A stretch of 6,642 nt of DNA from Methanomassiliicoccales archaeon PtaU1.Bin030 (GCA_002067635.1 MVRB01000203.1:1-6642), one strand, 5' to 3'. Numbered from the stretch's first letter, positions 1 through 5,843 are shown. Notes: generated by a model from the letters alone, not told the origin. Translations and numbers: made by a program.

Positions 1-75
1 CTGGCCACGCTGGAGTCCTTCTTCAAGCAGCGTGCGGACAAGCACAACTACATGCTCATCAGGGGGCTGGACTAG
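1..75 (+). CDS. C-terminal end of an unidentified protein (possibly an ACT-domain regulator)
   Basis: The frame is open from the window edge to a TAG at 73-75 and gives 24 residues ending in YMLIRGLD. The piece has the look of a C-terminal amphipathic helix followed by a short beta strand. In many archaea a stand-alone ACT-domain amino-acid-binding protein lies directly upstream of an ACT-less homoserine dehydrogenase and ends in such a helix-strand, so that identity is plausible but rests on context. The stop codon is immediately followed, in the same frame, by the GTG start of homoserine dehydrogenase (no intergenic base), so the two are almost certainly cotranscribed and translationally coupled. 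The fragment is too short to prove a family. Confidence 0.6.
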   Translation: MATLESFFKQRADKHNYMLIRGLD

Positions 76-1089
76 GTGAAGGTGGTCATCGCCGGCTTCG
101 GGACCGTGGGGCAGGGAGTGGCTGAGGTCATCGGCATGCGCCAGGAGCTGTTCCAGAAGGGCTTCGGGCAAAAGGTCACCATAGTGGGGGCGTTCGATTC
201 CTCATCTCTGGTAAAGGACCAACGAGGTCTGGACCCGGAGGTGCTGGTCGCCCGCAAGGCGGGGACGGGTAAGGTCGGCAAGCGCCCCTTGGACGGCGGG
301 GCCAATGAGTTGATAGAGGAGTACGACTTCGATACTCTTATTGAGACCACACCCACCAATATCGTGGACGCTGAGCCCGGTCTCACATATATCAGGACAG
401 CGCTCAACGCCGGAAAGAACGTGGTCACATCCAACAAGGGACCCTTGGCGCTAAAGTTCCGGGACCTCACCAGCACCGCGGCCAGGAACAAAGTCAAGAT
501 GCGTTATGAGGCCTCAGTGGGAGGGGCCATGCCCGTGATCAACCTCTCCCGGGAGCTGCTGAGAGGAGAGCACATCTACTCGCTGCGGGGCATCCTCAAC
601 GGGACGTGCAACTTCATCCTCAACCGTATGAAGGATGAGGGGCTGCCCTTCGAGCAGGCGCTGAGGGAAGCGCAGGAGATGGGCATAGCCGAGCGCGATC
701 CCACCTACGATATCGACGGCGTGGACTCAGCGTGCAAGCTCGCCATACTGGCCAACGCCATCTTCGGAATGGACGTCACCTACAGCGACGTCATGCGCAC
801 GGGCATCAGGAGCATCACTGAGGACGCCATCTCATTGGCGTCGGAGCAGAACATGGTGGTGCGTCTCATAGGCGAGATAAACGACAAGCGGGTGGAGGTC
901 TCGCCCCGGATGGTGCCCGTCGGCCACCCCCTGGCCATTGGGGGTACGCTCAACATAGTGCAGCTGATCACCGACCTCGCCGGGGACATCACCGTGGCCG
1001 GCCGGGGCGCGGGCCGGAAGGAGACGGCCAGCGCGGTCCTGAGCGACCTGCTAGCGCTGATGAGCGAGGGGCGGGGCAAGCGGCGATGA
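76..1089 (+). CDS. hom: Homoserine dehydrogenase, ACT-less form
   Basis: This enzyme catalyses NAD(P)H-dependent reduction of L-aspartate 4-semialdehyde to L-homoserine, the branch to threonine and methionine, in the cytosol. The 337-residue protein has a Rossmann glycine motif GFGTVGQG at 7-14, the TSNKGPLA segment at 118-125 with the conserved Lys121, and the family signature RGILNGTCNFIL at 171-182. The acidic catalytic stretch AERDPTYDIDGVDSACKL (205-222) carries the expected Lys221, and GRGAGRKETASAV lies near the C-terminus (309-321). The length matches forms without a C-terminal ACT domain, so feedback control would have to come from a separate protein. The GTG start at 76 is chosen because the Rossmann motif begins six residues later and no longer start is possible: a TAG directly precedes it. 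A G-rich tract at 61-66, inside the upstream gene, may serve as ribosome binding site. The gene ends with TGA. Confidence 0.96.
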   Translation: MKVVIAGFGTVGQGVAEVIGMRQELFQKGFGQKVTIVGAFDSSSLVKDQRGLDPEVLVARKAGTGKVGKRPLDGGANELIEEYDFDTLIETTPTNIVDAEPGLTYIRTALNAGKNVVTSNKGPLALKFRDLTSTAARNKVKMRYEASVGGAMPVINLSRELLRGEHIYSLRGILNGTCNFILNRMKDEGLPFEQALREAQEMGIAERDPTYDIDGVDSACKLAILANAIFGMDVTYSDVMRTGIRSITEDAISLASEQNMVVRLIGEINDKRVEVSPRMVPVGHPLAIGGTLNIVQLITDLAGDITVAGRGAGRKETASAVLSDLLALMSEGRGKRR

Positions 1090-1102
1090 TTACGGGATAG
1101 GG

Positions 1103-1110
1103 TTTAATTA
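1103..1110 (+). promoter_or_regulatory. Possible TATA element for the citramalate synthase transcript
   Basis: The AT-rich octamer TTTAATTA stands out in the GC-rich 102-nt gap after homoserine dehydrogenase. If used, transcription would begin near 1130-1136 and give a leader of about 60 nt before the GTG at 1192. Read-through from the upstream gene is the alternative, since no T-rich terminator lies between the two genes. Confidence 0.35.
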
Positions 1111-1125
1111 CGCCTCCCGCTATAG

Positions 1126-1140
1126 CCGTGGATGTCACGG
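1126..1140 (+). other. Small perfect hairpin in the citramalate synthase leader
   Basis: CCGTG (1126-1130) and CACGG (1136-1140) form a 5-bp stem with a 5-nt loop. The 3' arm overlaps the GGAG (1139-1142) that would be the ribosome binding site of the 12-codon mini-ORF starting at 1152. It is short enough to be coincidental; its position is the only argument for a role. Confidence 0.3.
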
Positions 1141-1151
1141 AGTAGATTTCT

Positions 1152-1190
1152 ATGAAGGACGAAGAAAGGGATTCATTTATTAGCCACTAA
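1152..1190 (+). other. Possible 12-codon leader ORF upstream of citramalate synthase
   Basis: An ATG at 1152, preceded by GGAG at 1139-1142 (9-nt spacing), opens a 12-codon frame (MKDEERDSFISH) that stops with TAA at 1188-1190. One base later comes the GTG of citramalate synthase, which lacks a convincing ribosome binding site of its own, so termination-reinitiation coupling is possible. The peptide is not rich in branched-chain residues (one Ile, no Leu or Val), so it does not look like a classical attenuator leader. It may be chance. Confidence 0.22.
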
Positions 1191-1191
1191 A

Positions 1192-2751
1192 GTGGCCCTC
1201 TATGACACAACGCTGAGAGACGGGACCCAATCCGAGGGTGTATCTTTCTCCACCGAGGACAAACTGGATATAGCCAAGAGGCTGGACCAGTTCGGGGTGG
1301 ACTACATCGAGGGAGGGTGGCCGGGGTCCAACCCCAAGGACGTGGCCTTCTTCGAGGCCGCGTCCCGCATGAGGTTCGAGAGGGCGAAGCTGGTGGCCTT
1401 CGGCAGCACCCGAAAGGCAGGGATAGCGGCCGAGGAGGACCCCAACCTCCGCTCGCTGGTGGGTTCAAAGGCCCCCGTGGTGGCGATATTCGGGAAGAGC
1501 TGGGACCGCCATGTCAGGAACGCTCTGAAGATACCTCTGCCGGAGAACCTGGAGCTGATCTCTGACAGCGTCTCGTTCCTGAAGAGGAGCGGCGTGGAGG
1601 TGGTGTACGACGCCGAGCACTTCTTCGACGGCTATAAGGCCTCGCCCGAGTACGCGCTGGACAGCCTGGAGGCGGCAACCCACGCAGGGGCCGACTGGCT
1701 GGTCCTGTGCGACACCAACGGCGGGACGCTGCCCGGAGACGTCAGAACGGCCATAGATGTGGTGGCCAAACGGTTCGATCTGCCGCTGGGGATCCATGCG
1801 CACAATGACGCCGACCTAGCGGTCGCCAACTCCCTGGCGGCGGTGGAGGGGGGGGCTACTATGGTGCAGGGGACCATCAACGGACTGGGGGAGAGGTGCG
1901 GCAATGCCAACCTCTGCTCCATCATGCCCACGCTGGCACTCAAGATGGGGCGTGAGATATCCGTTCCAGACCTCACTGCCCTTACCTCGCTCTCCAACTT
2001 TATCAGCGAGACCGCCAACGTGGTCATTGACCCCAAGCTACCGTATGTCGGGAGGAGTGCTTTCGCCCATAAGGCGGGAGTGCACGTGAACGCGCTTATG
2101 AAGGATGAGAAGACGTACGAGCACATCGACCCCCGCCTGGTGGGCAACCAGCGGCGGGTGCTGATGTCCGAGCTTTCGGGAACGGCGTCGATACTGGCCA
2201 AGATGAGGGAGTTCGGGATCGACACCGAGAAGGAGTCGGGACGGAGGGTCCTGGAGCACCTCAAGCACATGGAGTCGGAGGGGTACCAGTTCGAGGGCGC
2301 GGACGCATCCTTCGAGCTGCTGGTGCGCCGCCTGAACGACGGCATCAGGCCACCCTTCCGCCTCGAGGGCTTCCGTATATTCGTTGATGTGACCGGGAGC
2401 AATGTCTCCTCGGAGGCGAGCATAAAGGTCGTCGACTCTACCGGGATGATGGAGCATACAGCCGCCAACGGCAACGGTCCAGTCAACGCCCTGGACCGTG
2501 CCGTCCGCAAAGCCCTGGAGCGGTTCTACCCAGAGCTAAGGGAGGTGCGCCTGGCCGACTACAAGGTCCGGGTCATCGACAGCAAGGACGCCACCGGGGC
2601 CAAGGTCCGCGTGCTGATCCGCTCCACCGACGGGGAGGCCTCTTGGACCACCGTGGGCGTGTCCACCAATGTCATCGAGGCTTCGCTCATCGCGCTCCTG
2701 GACAGCATGGAGTACAAGCTCATGAAAGGCCCCCGAGCCTCCTCCAGATGA
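1192..2751 (+). CDS. cimA: (R)-citramalate synthase, long CimA type
   Basis: This enzyme condenses acetyl-CoA with pyruvate to give citramalate, the first step of the threonine-independent route to isoleucine. The 519-residue protein starts with the DRE-TIM barrel motif YDTTLRDGTQ (4-13, catalytic Arg9-Asp10). It carries segments typical of the long CimA family: EGGWPGSNPKD (40-50), FGKSWDRHV (100-108), YDAEHFFDGYKASPEYAL (139-156) and LCDTNGGTLP (172-181). Metal ligands are in HAHND (202-206), and the second family signature is GTINGLGERCGNANL (227-241). Residues 390-515 form the LeuA-like allosteric dimer domain (NGNGPVNALDRAVRKAL, then STDGEASWTTVGVSTNVIEAS), normally the site of end-product inhibition. 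The GTG at 1192 fits because relatives begin a few residues before YDTTLRDG; an in-frame TGA at 1153-1155 bars any much longer start. No strong ribosome binding site precedes it. Isopropylmalate or homocitrate synthase is less likely given these segments. Confidence 0.93.
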   Translation: MALYDTTLRDGTQSEGVSFSTEDKLDIAKRLDQFGVDYIEGGWPGSNPKDVAFFEAASRMRFERAKLVAFGSTRKAGIAAEEDPNLRSLVGSKAPVVAIFGKSWDRHVRNALKIPLPENLELISDSVSFLKRSGVEVVYDAEHFFDGYKASPEYALDSLEAATHAGADWLVLCDTNGGTLPGDVRTAIDVVAKRFDLPLGIHAHNDADLAVANSLAAVEGGATMVQGTINGLGERCGNANLCSIMPTLALKMGREISVPDLTALTSLSNFISETANVVIDPKLPYVGRSAFAHKAGVHVNALMKDEKTYEHIDPRLVGNQRRVLMSELSGTASILAKMREFGIDTEKESGRRVLEHLKHMESEGYQFEGADASFELLVRRLNDGIRPPFRLEGFRIFVDVTGSNVSSEASIKVVDSTGMMEHTAANGNGPVNALDRAVRKALERFYPELREVRLADYKVRVIDSKDATGAKVRVLIRSTDGEASWTTVGVSTNVIEASLIALLDSMEYKLMKGPRASSR

Positions 2752-2776
2752 GCTCCATGTCGGAGCCAGGAGCCAA

Positions 2777-2790
2777 CCTTTTTACTTTGC
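2777..2790 (+). promoter_or_regulatory. T-rich element: TATA box for the downstream kinase-like gene and/or terminator of cimA
   Basis: A pyrimidine/T-rich tract (CCTTTTTACTTTGC) lies 25 nt after the cimA stop. Its TTTTTA core is centred about 28 nt upstream of the ATG at 2810, the spacing expected for a leaderless archaeal transcript, and that ATG lacks a Shine-Dalgarno sequence. T-rich tracts also terminate archaeal transcription, so it could end the cimA mRNA as well. Confidence 0.4.
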
Positions 2791-2809
2791 TTAAGCTCTC
2801 TATCGAGCG

Positions 2810-3757
2810 ATGCGATACCATCTTGAGCTCATTGGGCCGGACGAGCGCAACCAGCTGTTCGAACGATACGAGGCCCGCTACCTATACTCATCAAAGTGCG
2901 AGCTGCACGGGACATGCATCCGACTGCTGACGGACCAGGAGCGCACCGACCAGACGTGGGACAACAACTTCTACGGCATGGCGGAGAGCGTGCGCTCCCA
3001 CGGGCGCCTCATAGTCCTGAACGATCCCCAGCAGCAGACCGGTGTGAAGTACGACCCACTGACCCGTACGGCCTTCATGTTCAACATCGATTACTACGGC
3101 TGGGTAAAGAGCATAGCTCTGGCCCTGGCGGGGGACATCCTAGAGGACCAGCACAACATACACTCTGTCCACGGGGCCGCGCTGGACATCGGCGGACGGG
3201 GAGTATCTCTCATCGCTCCCTCGAAGTCGGGCAAGACCACACACTCCTGGGGGTTGCTCCGCATGAAGGACGCCCGCCTGGTGACCGATGACTGGTACTT
3301 CGTCAGGATGTCAAGCAGGAGGCCGTTGGCGTACGGATCTGAGAAAAATTTCTACGTGGAGGGGGACATCTCCACCATCTGGCCGGAGTACCAGGGGTTG
3401 GTGGACAAAGCCTCCTTCGACAGCCGGGGTCGGGCCATAGTGAACGTGCGGTGGACAGTGGGCCAGGGAGGGGTGACCCCGCTGACCACGATGTACAAGG
3501 TGATACTGCTGAAGCGTGATCCCTATGATCCGGTCACCAGCAGGGAGATGGGGCCAGAGGAGGCGATGGAGTACCTTGAGGCCCATGACTTCTGCAATCC
3601 CCATCAGCTGGTGAGGGATGAAAGAAAATTATCTCTGCGCCGGAGGTTCTTCCGAGATTTCCTAGAGCACTGCGAGGTGCACTTGGTCAACACCACGAGA
3701 CCCCCGGAAGAGACCCAGGCGATCATAAGGGGGATAGTATCTCGTTGCGGAACGTAG
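2810..3757 (+). CDS. HPr kinase/PEPCK-like P-loop protein, substrate unknown
   Basis: This 315-residue soluble protein has an N-terminal region (about 1-115) that I do not recognise and a C-terminal HprK-like nucleotide-binding domain. The domain shows VHGAALDIGGRGVSLIA (120-136) leading into the Walker A loop APSKSGKTT (136-144, Lys142), then ARLVTDDWYF (155-164), whose Asp160-Asp161 match the acidic metal/catalytic pair after the P-loop in HPr kinases. His121 sits at the family's conserved H-x-A position. Archaea outside the haloarchaea generally lack the PTS and HPr, so the target is unlikely to be HPr; a small-molecule or other protein kinase is possible. It lies 58 nt after cimA on the same strand but appears to have its own promoter. 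The ATG at 2810 has no Shine-Dalgarno, consistent with leaderless translation. The gene ends in tandem stops TAG-TAA (3755-3760). The superfamily is confident, the function is not. Confidence 0.85.
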   Translation: MRYHLELIGPDERNQLFERYEARYLYSSKCELHGTCIRLLTDQERTDQTWDNNFYGMAESVRSHGRLIVLNDPQQQTGVKYDPLTRTAFMFNIDYYGWVKSIALALAGDILEDQHNIHSVHGAALDIGGRGVSLIAPSKSGKTTHSWGLLRMKDARLVTDDWYFVRMSSRRPLAYGSEKNFYVEGDISTIWPEYQGLVDKASFDSRGRAIVNVRWTVGQGGVTPLTTMYKVILLKRDPYDPVTSREMGPEEAMEYLEAHDFCNPHQLVRDERKLSLRRRFFRDFLEHCEVHLVNTTRPPEETQAIIRGIVSRCGT

Positions 3758-3761
3758 TAAC

Positions 3762-3875
3762 GTGATACGTCCAGCTCAAGGAGCCAGACATTCAAAAAAA
3801 GGGTTGTGTGAGGAGCCCCCGAAGATTAAAGAAATGGTGGGGAAGTTGGAGAAGGTCCACGGGGACTCCCCATAA
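3762..3875 (+). other. Doubtful 37-codon ORF downstream of the kinase-like gene
   Basis: A GTG at 3762 opens a 37-codon frame ending with TAA at 3873-3875. Internal starts (TTG 3804, ATG 3834) would give 23 or 13 residues. The C-terminal part (EEPPKIKEMVGKLEKVHG) has a plausible charged, helical composition, but there is no ribosome binding site and frames this short occur by chance. It is recorded because the 200-nt stretch between the two flanking genes holds little else. Confidence 0.15.
3794..3800 (-). terminator. T7 tract on the minus strand, possible terminator of the membrane-protein/winged-helix operon
   Basis: A run of seven A on + reads as CCCTTTTTTTGAA on the minus strand, about 157 nt beyond the stop of the winged-helix gene. 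Archaeal RNA polymerase terminates at non-template T-tracts without needing a hairpin. If used, the operon mRNA would carry a long 3' UTR that includes the 16-bp palindrome at 3934-3949. Confidence 0.3.
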
Positions 3876-3933
3876 CCAATATATTACAGGGGTTAATAAA
3901 ATGTATCGTTGATTTGCAAGCTAAAATTGTATG

Positions 3934-3949
3934 TCGTTCTATAGAACGA
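3934..3949. promoter_or_regulatory. Perfect 16-bp palindrome (TCGTTCTATAGAACGA)
   Basis: The two 8-bp arms are exactly complementary with no spacer, so the site reads identically on both strands. It lies 8 nt beyond the stop codon of the winged-helix gene, in non-coding DNA. Such a dyad could be a dimeric-regulator operator. It could also be a 3' stem, but a hairpin would need a loop, which would shorten the stem, and the T4 run beyond it on the minus strand is weak. Its role is not known. Confidence 0.55.
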
Positions 3950-3957
3950 GGTTTCGC

Positions 3958-4242
3958 TCATATGTCTAGCCCGAAGGCATCGGCGAACTCTTCCATCTTG
4001 CGGAACTCCATCAGGAACTTTGTCCCCTTCTCGGTGATGGAGTATGTCGATCGATCGCCGTCCTGCTCCTTCAGTATCAGCCCTGTCTCCTCCAGCTGGA
4101 CAAGGTACTTGGTCAGGCGGTCGTGGGATAGGTTGGCCTTGTAAAGTATGTGTGTCACCTTGGCCGGACCGTCCGCCTGCACCGCTCGCAGTATGTCCGC
4201 GAAGATGCGCCCCTTGGAGCGGTATTTCTGGGGCTCCTTCAT
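3958..4242 (-). CDS. Archaeal winged helix-turn-helix regulator
   Basis: The 94-residue protein is of the small COG3432/HTH_45 winged-helix type. A basic N-terminal segment with a helix (GRIFADILRAV, 11-21) is followed by a helix-turn-helix at about 27-51. The putative recognition helix is SHDRLTKYLVQLEETGLI (39-56), and the wing is EQDGDRSTYSITEKG (59-73). A C-terminal helix (74-90) probably mediates dimerisation. There is no ligand-binding or membrane domain. The start is well supported: AGGAGG at 4246-4251, inside the last codons of the upstream gene, lies just ahead of the ATG, and that ATG overlaps the upstream TGA as ATGA. Strict coupling to the membrane protein suggests that the two act together, with the membrane partner sensing a signal; that is inference. 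It may regulate its own operon and the divergent secreted-protein genes. Confidence 0.88.
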   Translation of the reverse strand: MKEPQKYRSKGRIFADILRAVQADGPAKVTHILYKANLSHDRLTKYLVQLEETGLILKEQDGDRSTYSITEKGTKFLMEFRKMEEFADAFGLDI

Positions 4243-4940
4243 CCGCTCCTCCTGAGGCCATATAGGACCACGAAAAGAGAGAGGAAGCCTGTGAGCTCGA
4301 GCACCCTGCCCACAACATACACGATGTCCTCTAGCGAGCTGAACATGATCAGGAGGTGGCTAACCAGCATGAGCAGGAAGCTAAACGTGACCATGATGGC
4401 GTAGCGGCTCCGCCTCACCATCAGGTGGGCAAGCTGAGAGATGACTATTATAAGGAGCAATATGACCAGGATCAGCTCGGCCACGGGACCGGCGGTCAGC
4501 AAGGTGCTCCCGGCGGCACCTCCGCCTGCGCCGCCTCCCCCTGCACCGCTACCTCCTGCCCCATTGCCTCCTGCCCCTACCAACACCAATGCGGACAATG
4601 GCACGGAGGATTCCCGAAGCCGGAGGGTGTACGCGAACACCAGCAGGGAGTAGGCGAACATGCTCAGTGCGTAGTAGGCCCAAAACCCCATGTCGGCGAC
4701 CGAGAGGGGGTCCGAGGGAGAGGTGAACGATACACCGAAGAGGTAGGTGTACGTCAGGGTGATGCAGTTTATGAACAGGCCTATAGACAGCAGCAGGAAC
4801 GCCAGGAACAAGGCGTACAGTGTCCTTTCTCTGACCCATTGATGCCCCCTCAGGGCGTACATGGCCACGGCCAGGGCTACAAAGGCAGTTATGAGCTGGA
4901 ATAATGCATCATACGGCAGGAACCATCTCGGCGGGAACAT
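4239..4940 (-). CDS. Polytopic membrane protein with Gly-rich loop, paired with the winged-helix gene
   Basis: No family is recognised with certainty. From the ATG at 4940 the protein has 233 residues and six clear hydrophobic segments, near 13-30, 41-63, 85-106, 152-171, 179-200 and 209-228. The basic loops HQWVRER and VRRSR would favour a cytoplasmic side. Between the third and fourth segments lies a low-complexity Gly/Ala linker (about 122-145). The frame is open to an ATG at 5003 (254 residues). I prefer 4940: a promoter module shared with the neighbouring genes puts TATAA at 5010-5014, which would start the mRNA near 4985, downstream of the longer start, and GGTG lies 5 nt before 4940. 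Against this, AAATATTT about 27 nt upstream of 5003 could drive a leaderless mRNA using that ATG. The TGA overlaps the start of the winged-helix gene. A sensor role is inferred from this pairing. Confidence 0.8.
   Translation of the reverse strand: MFPPRWFLPYDALFQLITAFVALAVAMYALRGHQWVRERTLYALFLAFLLLSIGLFINCITLTYTYLFGVSFTSPSDPLSVADMGFWAYYALSMFAYSLLVFAYTLRLRESSVPLSALVLVGAGGNGAGGSGAGGGGAGGGAAGSTLLTAGPVAELILVILLLIIVISQLAHLMVRRSRYAIMVTFSFLLMLVSHLLIMFSSLEDIVYVVGRVLELTGFLSLFVVLYGLRRSG
4506..4577 (-). repeat. Low-complexity Gly/Ala-coding tract inside the membrane protein
   Basis: The segment encodes an imperfect run of GAGG, GAGGS and GGGA units without a hydrophobic stretch, between two membrane segments. 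At DNA level it is a GGN/GCN-rich imperfect repeat likely to vary in length by slippage. It would make a flexible, probably exposed, loop. Confidence 0.7.
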
Positions 4941-5009
4941 GAATGCACCGGCACATAGGCCTGAGCACGGAATGTATATTGGCAATATGAAGGATTCCTT
5001 CATTAGTTT

Positions 5010-5032
5010 TTATAACAAGGGATGGAAATATT
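5010..5032 (-). promoter_or_regulatory. Promoter of the membrane-protein/winged-helix operon with TTTCC-N9-TATAA module
   Basis: Reading the minus strand, AATATTTCC (5032-5024) is followed by 9 nt and then TATAA (5014-5010), continuing as TATAAAAAC. The same box, spacing and TATA occur in front of both secreted-protein genes. Transcription would begin about 25 nt downstream, near 4985, which favours the 4940 start for the membrane protein. Confidence 0.5.
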
Positions 5033-5125
5033 TTGAATGGTCGACGAGCGGCCATTCTCCATTAAGGCCCTAGGGAACGGATGCCCCTCTAGTTCGAATC
5101 TTTACTGTTATCGTCGAAAGTGCAT

Positions 5126-5163
5126 GAATCGTCTAGATGAATATTTCCTAACTTGAATATAAT
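5126..5163 (+). promoter_or_regulatory. Promoter of the first secreted-protein gene
   Basis: AATATTTCC (5140-5148), 9 nt, then TATAATTTAAA (from 5158) precede the ATG at 5196 by 38 nt measured from TATAA. The 38-bp segment matches the promoter of the second secreted-protein gene (5844-5881) without gaps at 28 of 38 positions by hand count. The 9-bp box is also an exact inverted copy of the one in the divergent promoter (5024-5032). Confidence 0.6.
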
Positions 5164-5195
5164 TTAAAGTAGATACATTTATCAGAGGTCAGTCA

Positions 5196-5738
5196 ATGAG
5201 AACAAGCATCAAGATGTTAGCATTGGGCGCTGTCGCTGCCCTGTTCATATCTGGAGTGGCCCTGACCACTCTGAAGGAGAACGACCTGTCCGCCGTGGGT
5301 GCGGACGCCCCTACGGTATCTGTGGTGAGCCTTGGTTCCGATGCCGGTGAGGCGGTCATGGTGACCACCGAAGCTAATGGGGAGAGCGTTCCGCTCAGCG
5401 GCGCAAGGGTGATGATCTGCAAGATGAACGTTACCTGCGACGGCGAACAGACCACCATGAGAGTCATGGAGACGGTCGCTCTCCAGACCGGTGAGGACGG
5501 AAAGGTCCAGTATAACTTCTCCGATGGGTACAAGTACATGATCTGCGCCGAGAACCAGGAGCAGAGGGGATTCGCCAACAAGAACATGAACCAGACCGAG
5601 GCGGGGCTCTGCTACCAGCACCAGTGGGATTGGAGCCATATGAACGGCCAGATGTTCACCGCGAACAGCTCCGGTGAGGTCCAAGAGAGGGCCCAAACAT
5701 CCATACAGGGCGGTGAGGGCGTAAAGGCAGGGCAGTAG
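5196..5738 (+). CDS. Secreted beta-sandwich protein, paralog 1
   Basis: The 180-residue protein has no recognised family name. Residues 1-25 (basic MRTSIK, then a hydrophobic core LALGAVAALFISGVAL) form a Sec signal peptide or N-terminal anchor; there is no lipobox. Residues 40-125 resemble a Cna-B/carboxypeptidase-regulatory-like beta-sandwich: PLSGARVMI (66-74), then TGEDGKVQYNF (98-108), then GYKYMICA (111-118). Four sequons (Asn78, 107, 132, 157) suggest archaeal N-glycosylation outside the cell, and four cysteines (75, 81, 117, 139) could form disulfides. The tail after about 140 is polar and has no second membrane segment. The start is firm: AGAGGT lies 6 nt before the ATG, and the N-terminus aligns with its tandem paralog. 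The gene ends in TAG; read-through would add only seven residues before a TAA. A role at the cell surface is inferred. Confidence 0.82.
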   Translation: MRTSIKMLALGAVAALFISGVALTTLKENDLSAVGADAPTVSVVSLGSDAGEAVMVTTEANGESVPLSGARVMICKMNVTCDGEQTTMRVMETVALQTGEDGKVQYNFSDGYKYMICAENQEQRGFANKNMNQTEAGLCYQHQWDWSHMNGQMFTANSSGEVQERAQTSIQGGEGVKAGQ

Positions 5739-5758
5739 AGGGGACGCGCGACCTTCCC

Positions 5759-5780
5759 TTAAAACCACTTACCTTTTCTA
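5759..5780 (+). terminator. 3'-end motif with T-rich terminator, copy 1
   Basis: TTAAAACCACTT followed by ACCTTTTCT lies 20 nt after the stop of the first secreted-protein gene. The core AAAACCACTT recurs after the second gene, again ahead of a T-run, so it is probably a shared transcript end. A small hairpin (CCACC-TTGT-GGTGG, 5788-5801) follows. Confidence 0.5.
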
Positions 5781-5843
5781 AGCCTTTCCACCTTGTGGTG
5801 GTCGCGATGACCTCCTTAAGGTAGGTGAAGGCACTATGTGAAC

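Noticed and set aside
1632..2510. Long open frame of 292 codons on the minus strand inside cimA
   Set aside because: It is antisense to a gene with full family motifs, its translation is Ser/Arg/Pro-rich with no recognisable domain, and it has no promoter or ribosome binding site; it follows from the GC-rich codon bias of cimA.
3853..3863. GGGG-ACT-CCCC hairpin as a terminator of the kinase-like gene
   Set aside because: The stem is only 4 bp with a 3-nt loop, lies about 95 nt past the stop codon, and is not followed by a T-run on +.
3914..4144. 76-codon + frame overlapping the winged-helix gene and the 16-bp palindrome
   Set aside because: It has no Shine-Dalgarno site, its sequence is unlike any domain, and it lies antisense to a well-supported gene; at most an antisense RNA could exist here.
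4356..4904. 182-codon frame on + opposite the membrane protein
   Set aside because: Its Gly/Gln/Pro/His composition is the antisense shadow of hydrophobic codons and the Gly-rich repeat; the minus strand carries the coherent membrane protein coupled to the next gene.
5092..5100. GTTCGAATC, identical to a tRNA T-loop consensus, suggesting a tRNA or attachment-site remnant
   Set aside because: The flanking bases do not form a 5-bp T-stem (TCTAG against CTTTA pairs at only three positions), and no acceptor or anticodon arm could be found around it on either strand.
5812..5819. CCTTAAGG palindrome in the gap between the two secreted-protein genes
   Set aside because: An 8-bp palindrome is expected by chance, and the surrounding ACCT...AGGT extension is out of register by one base.
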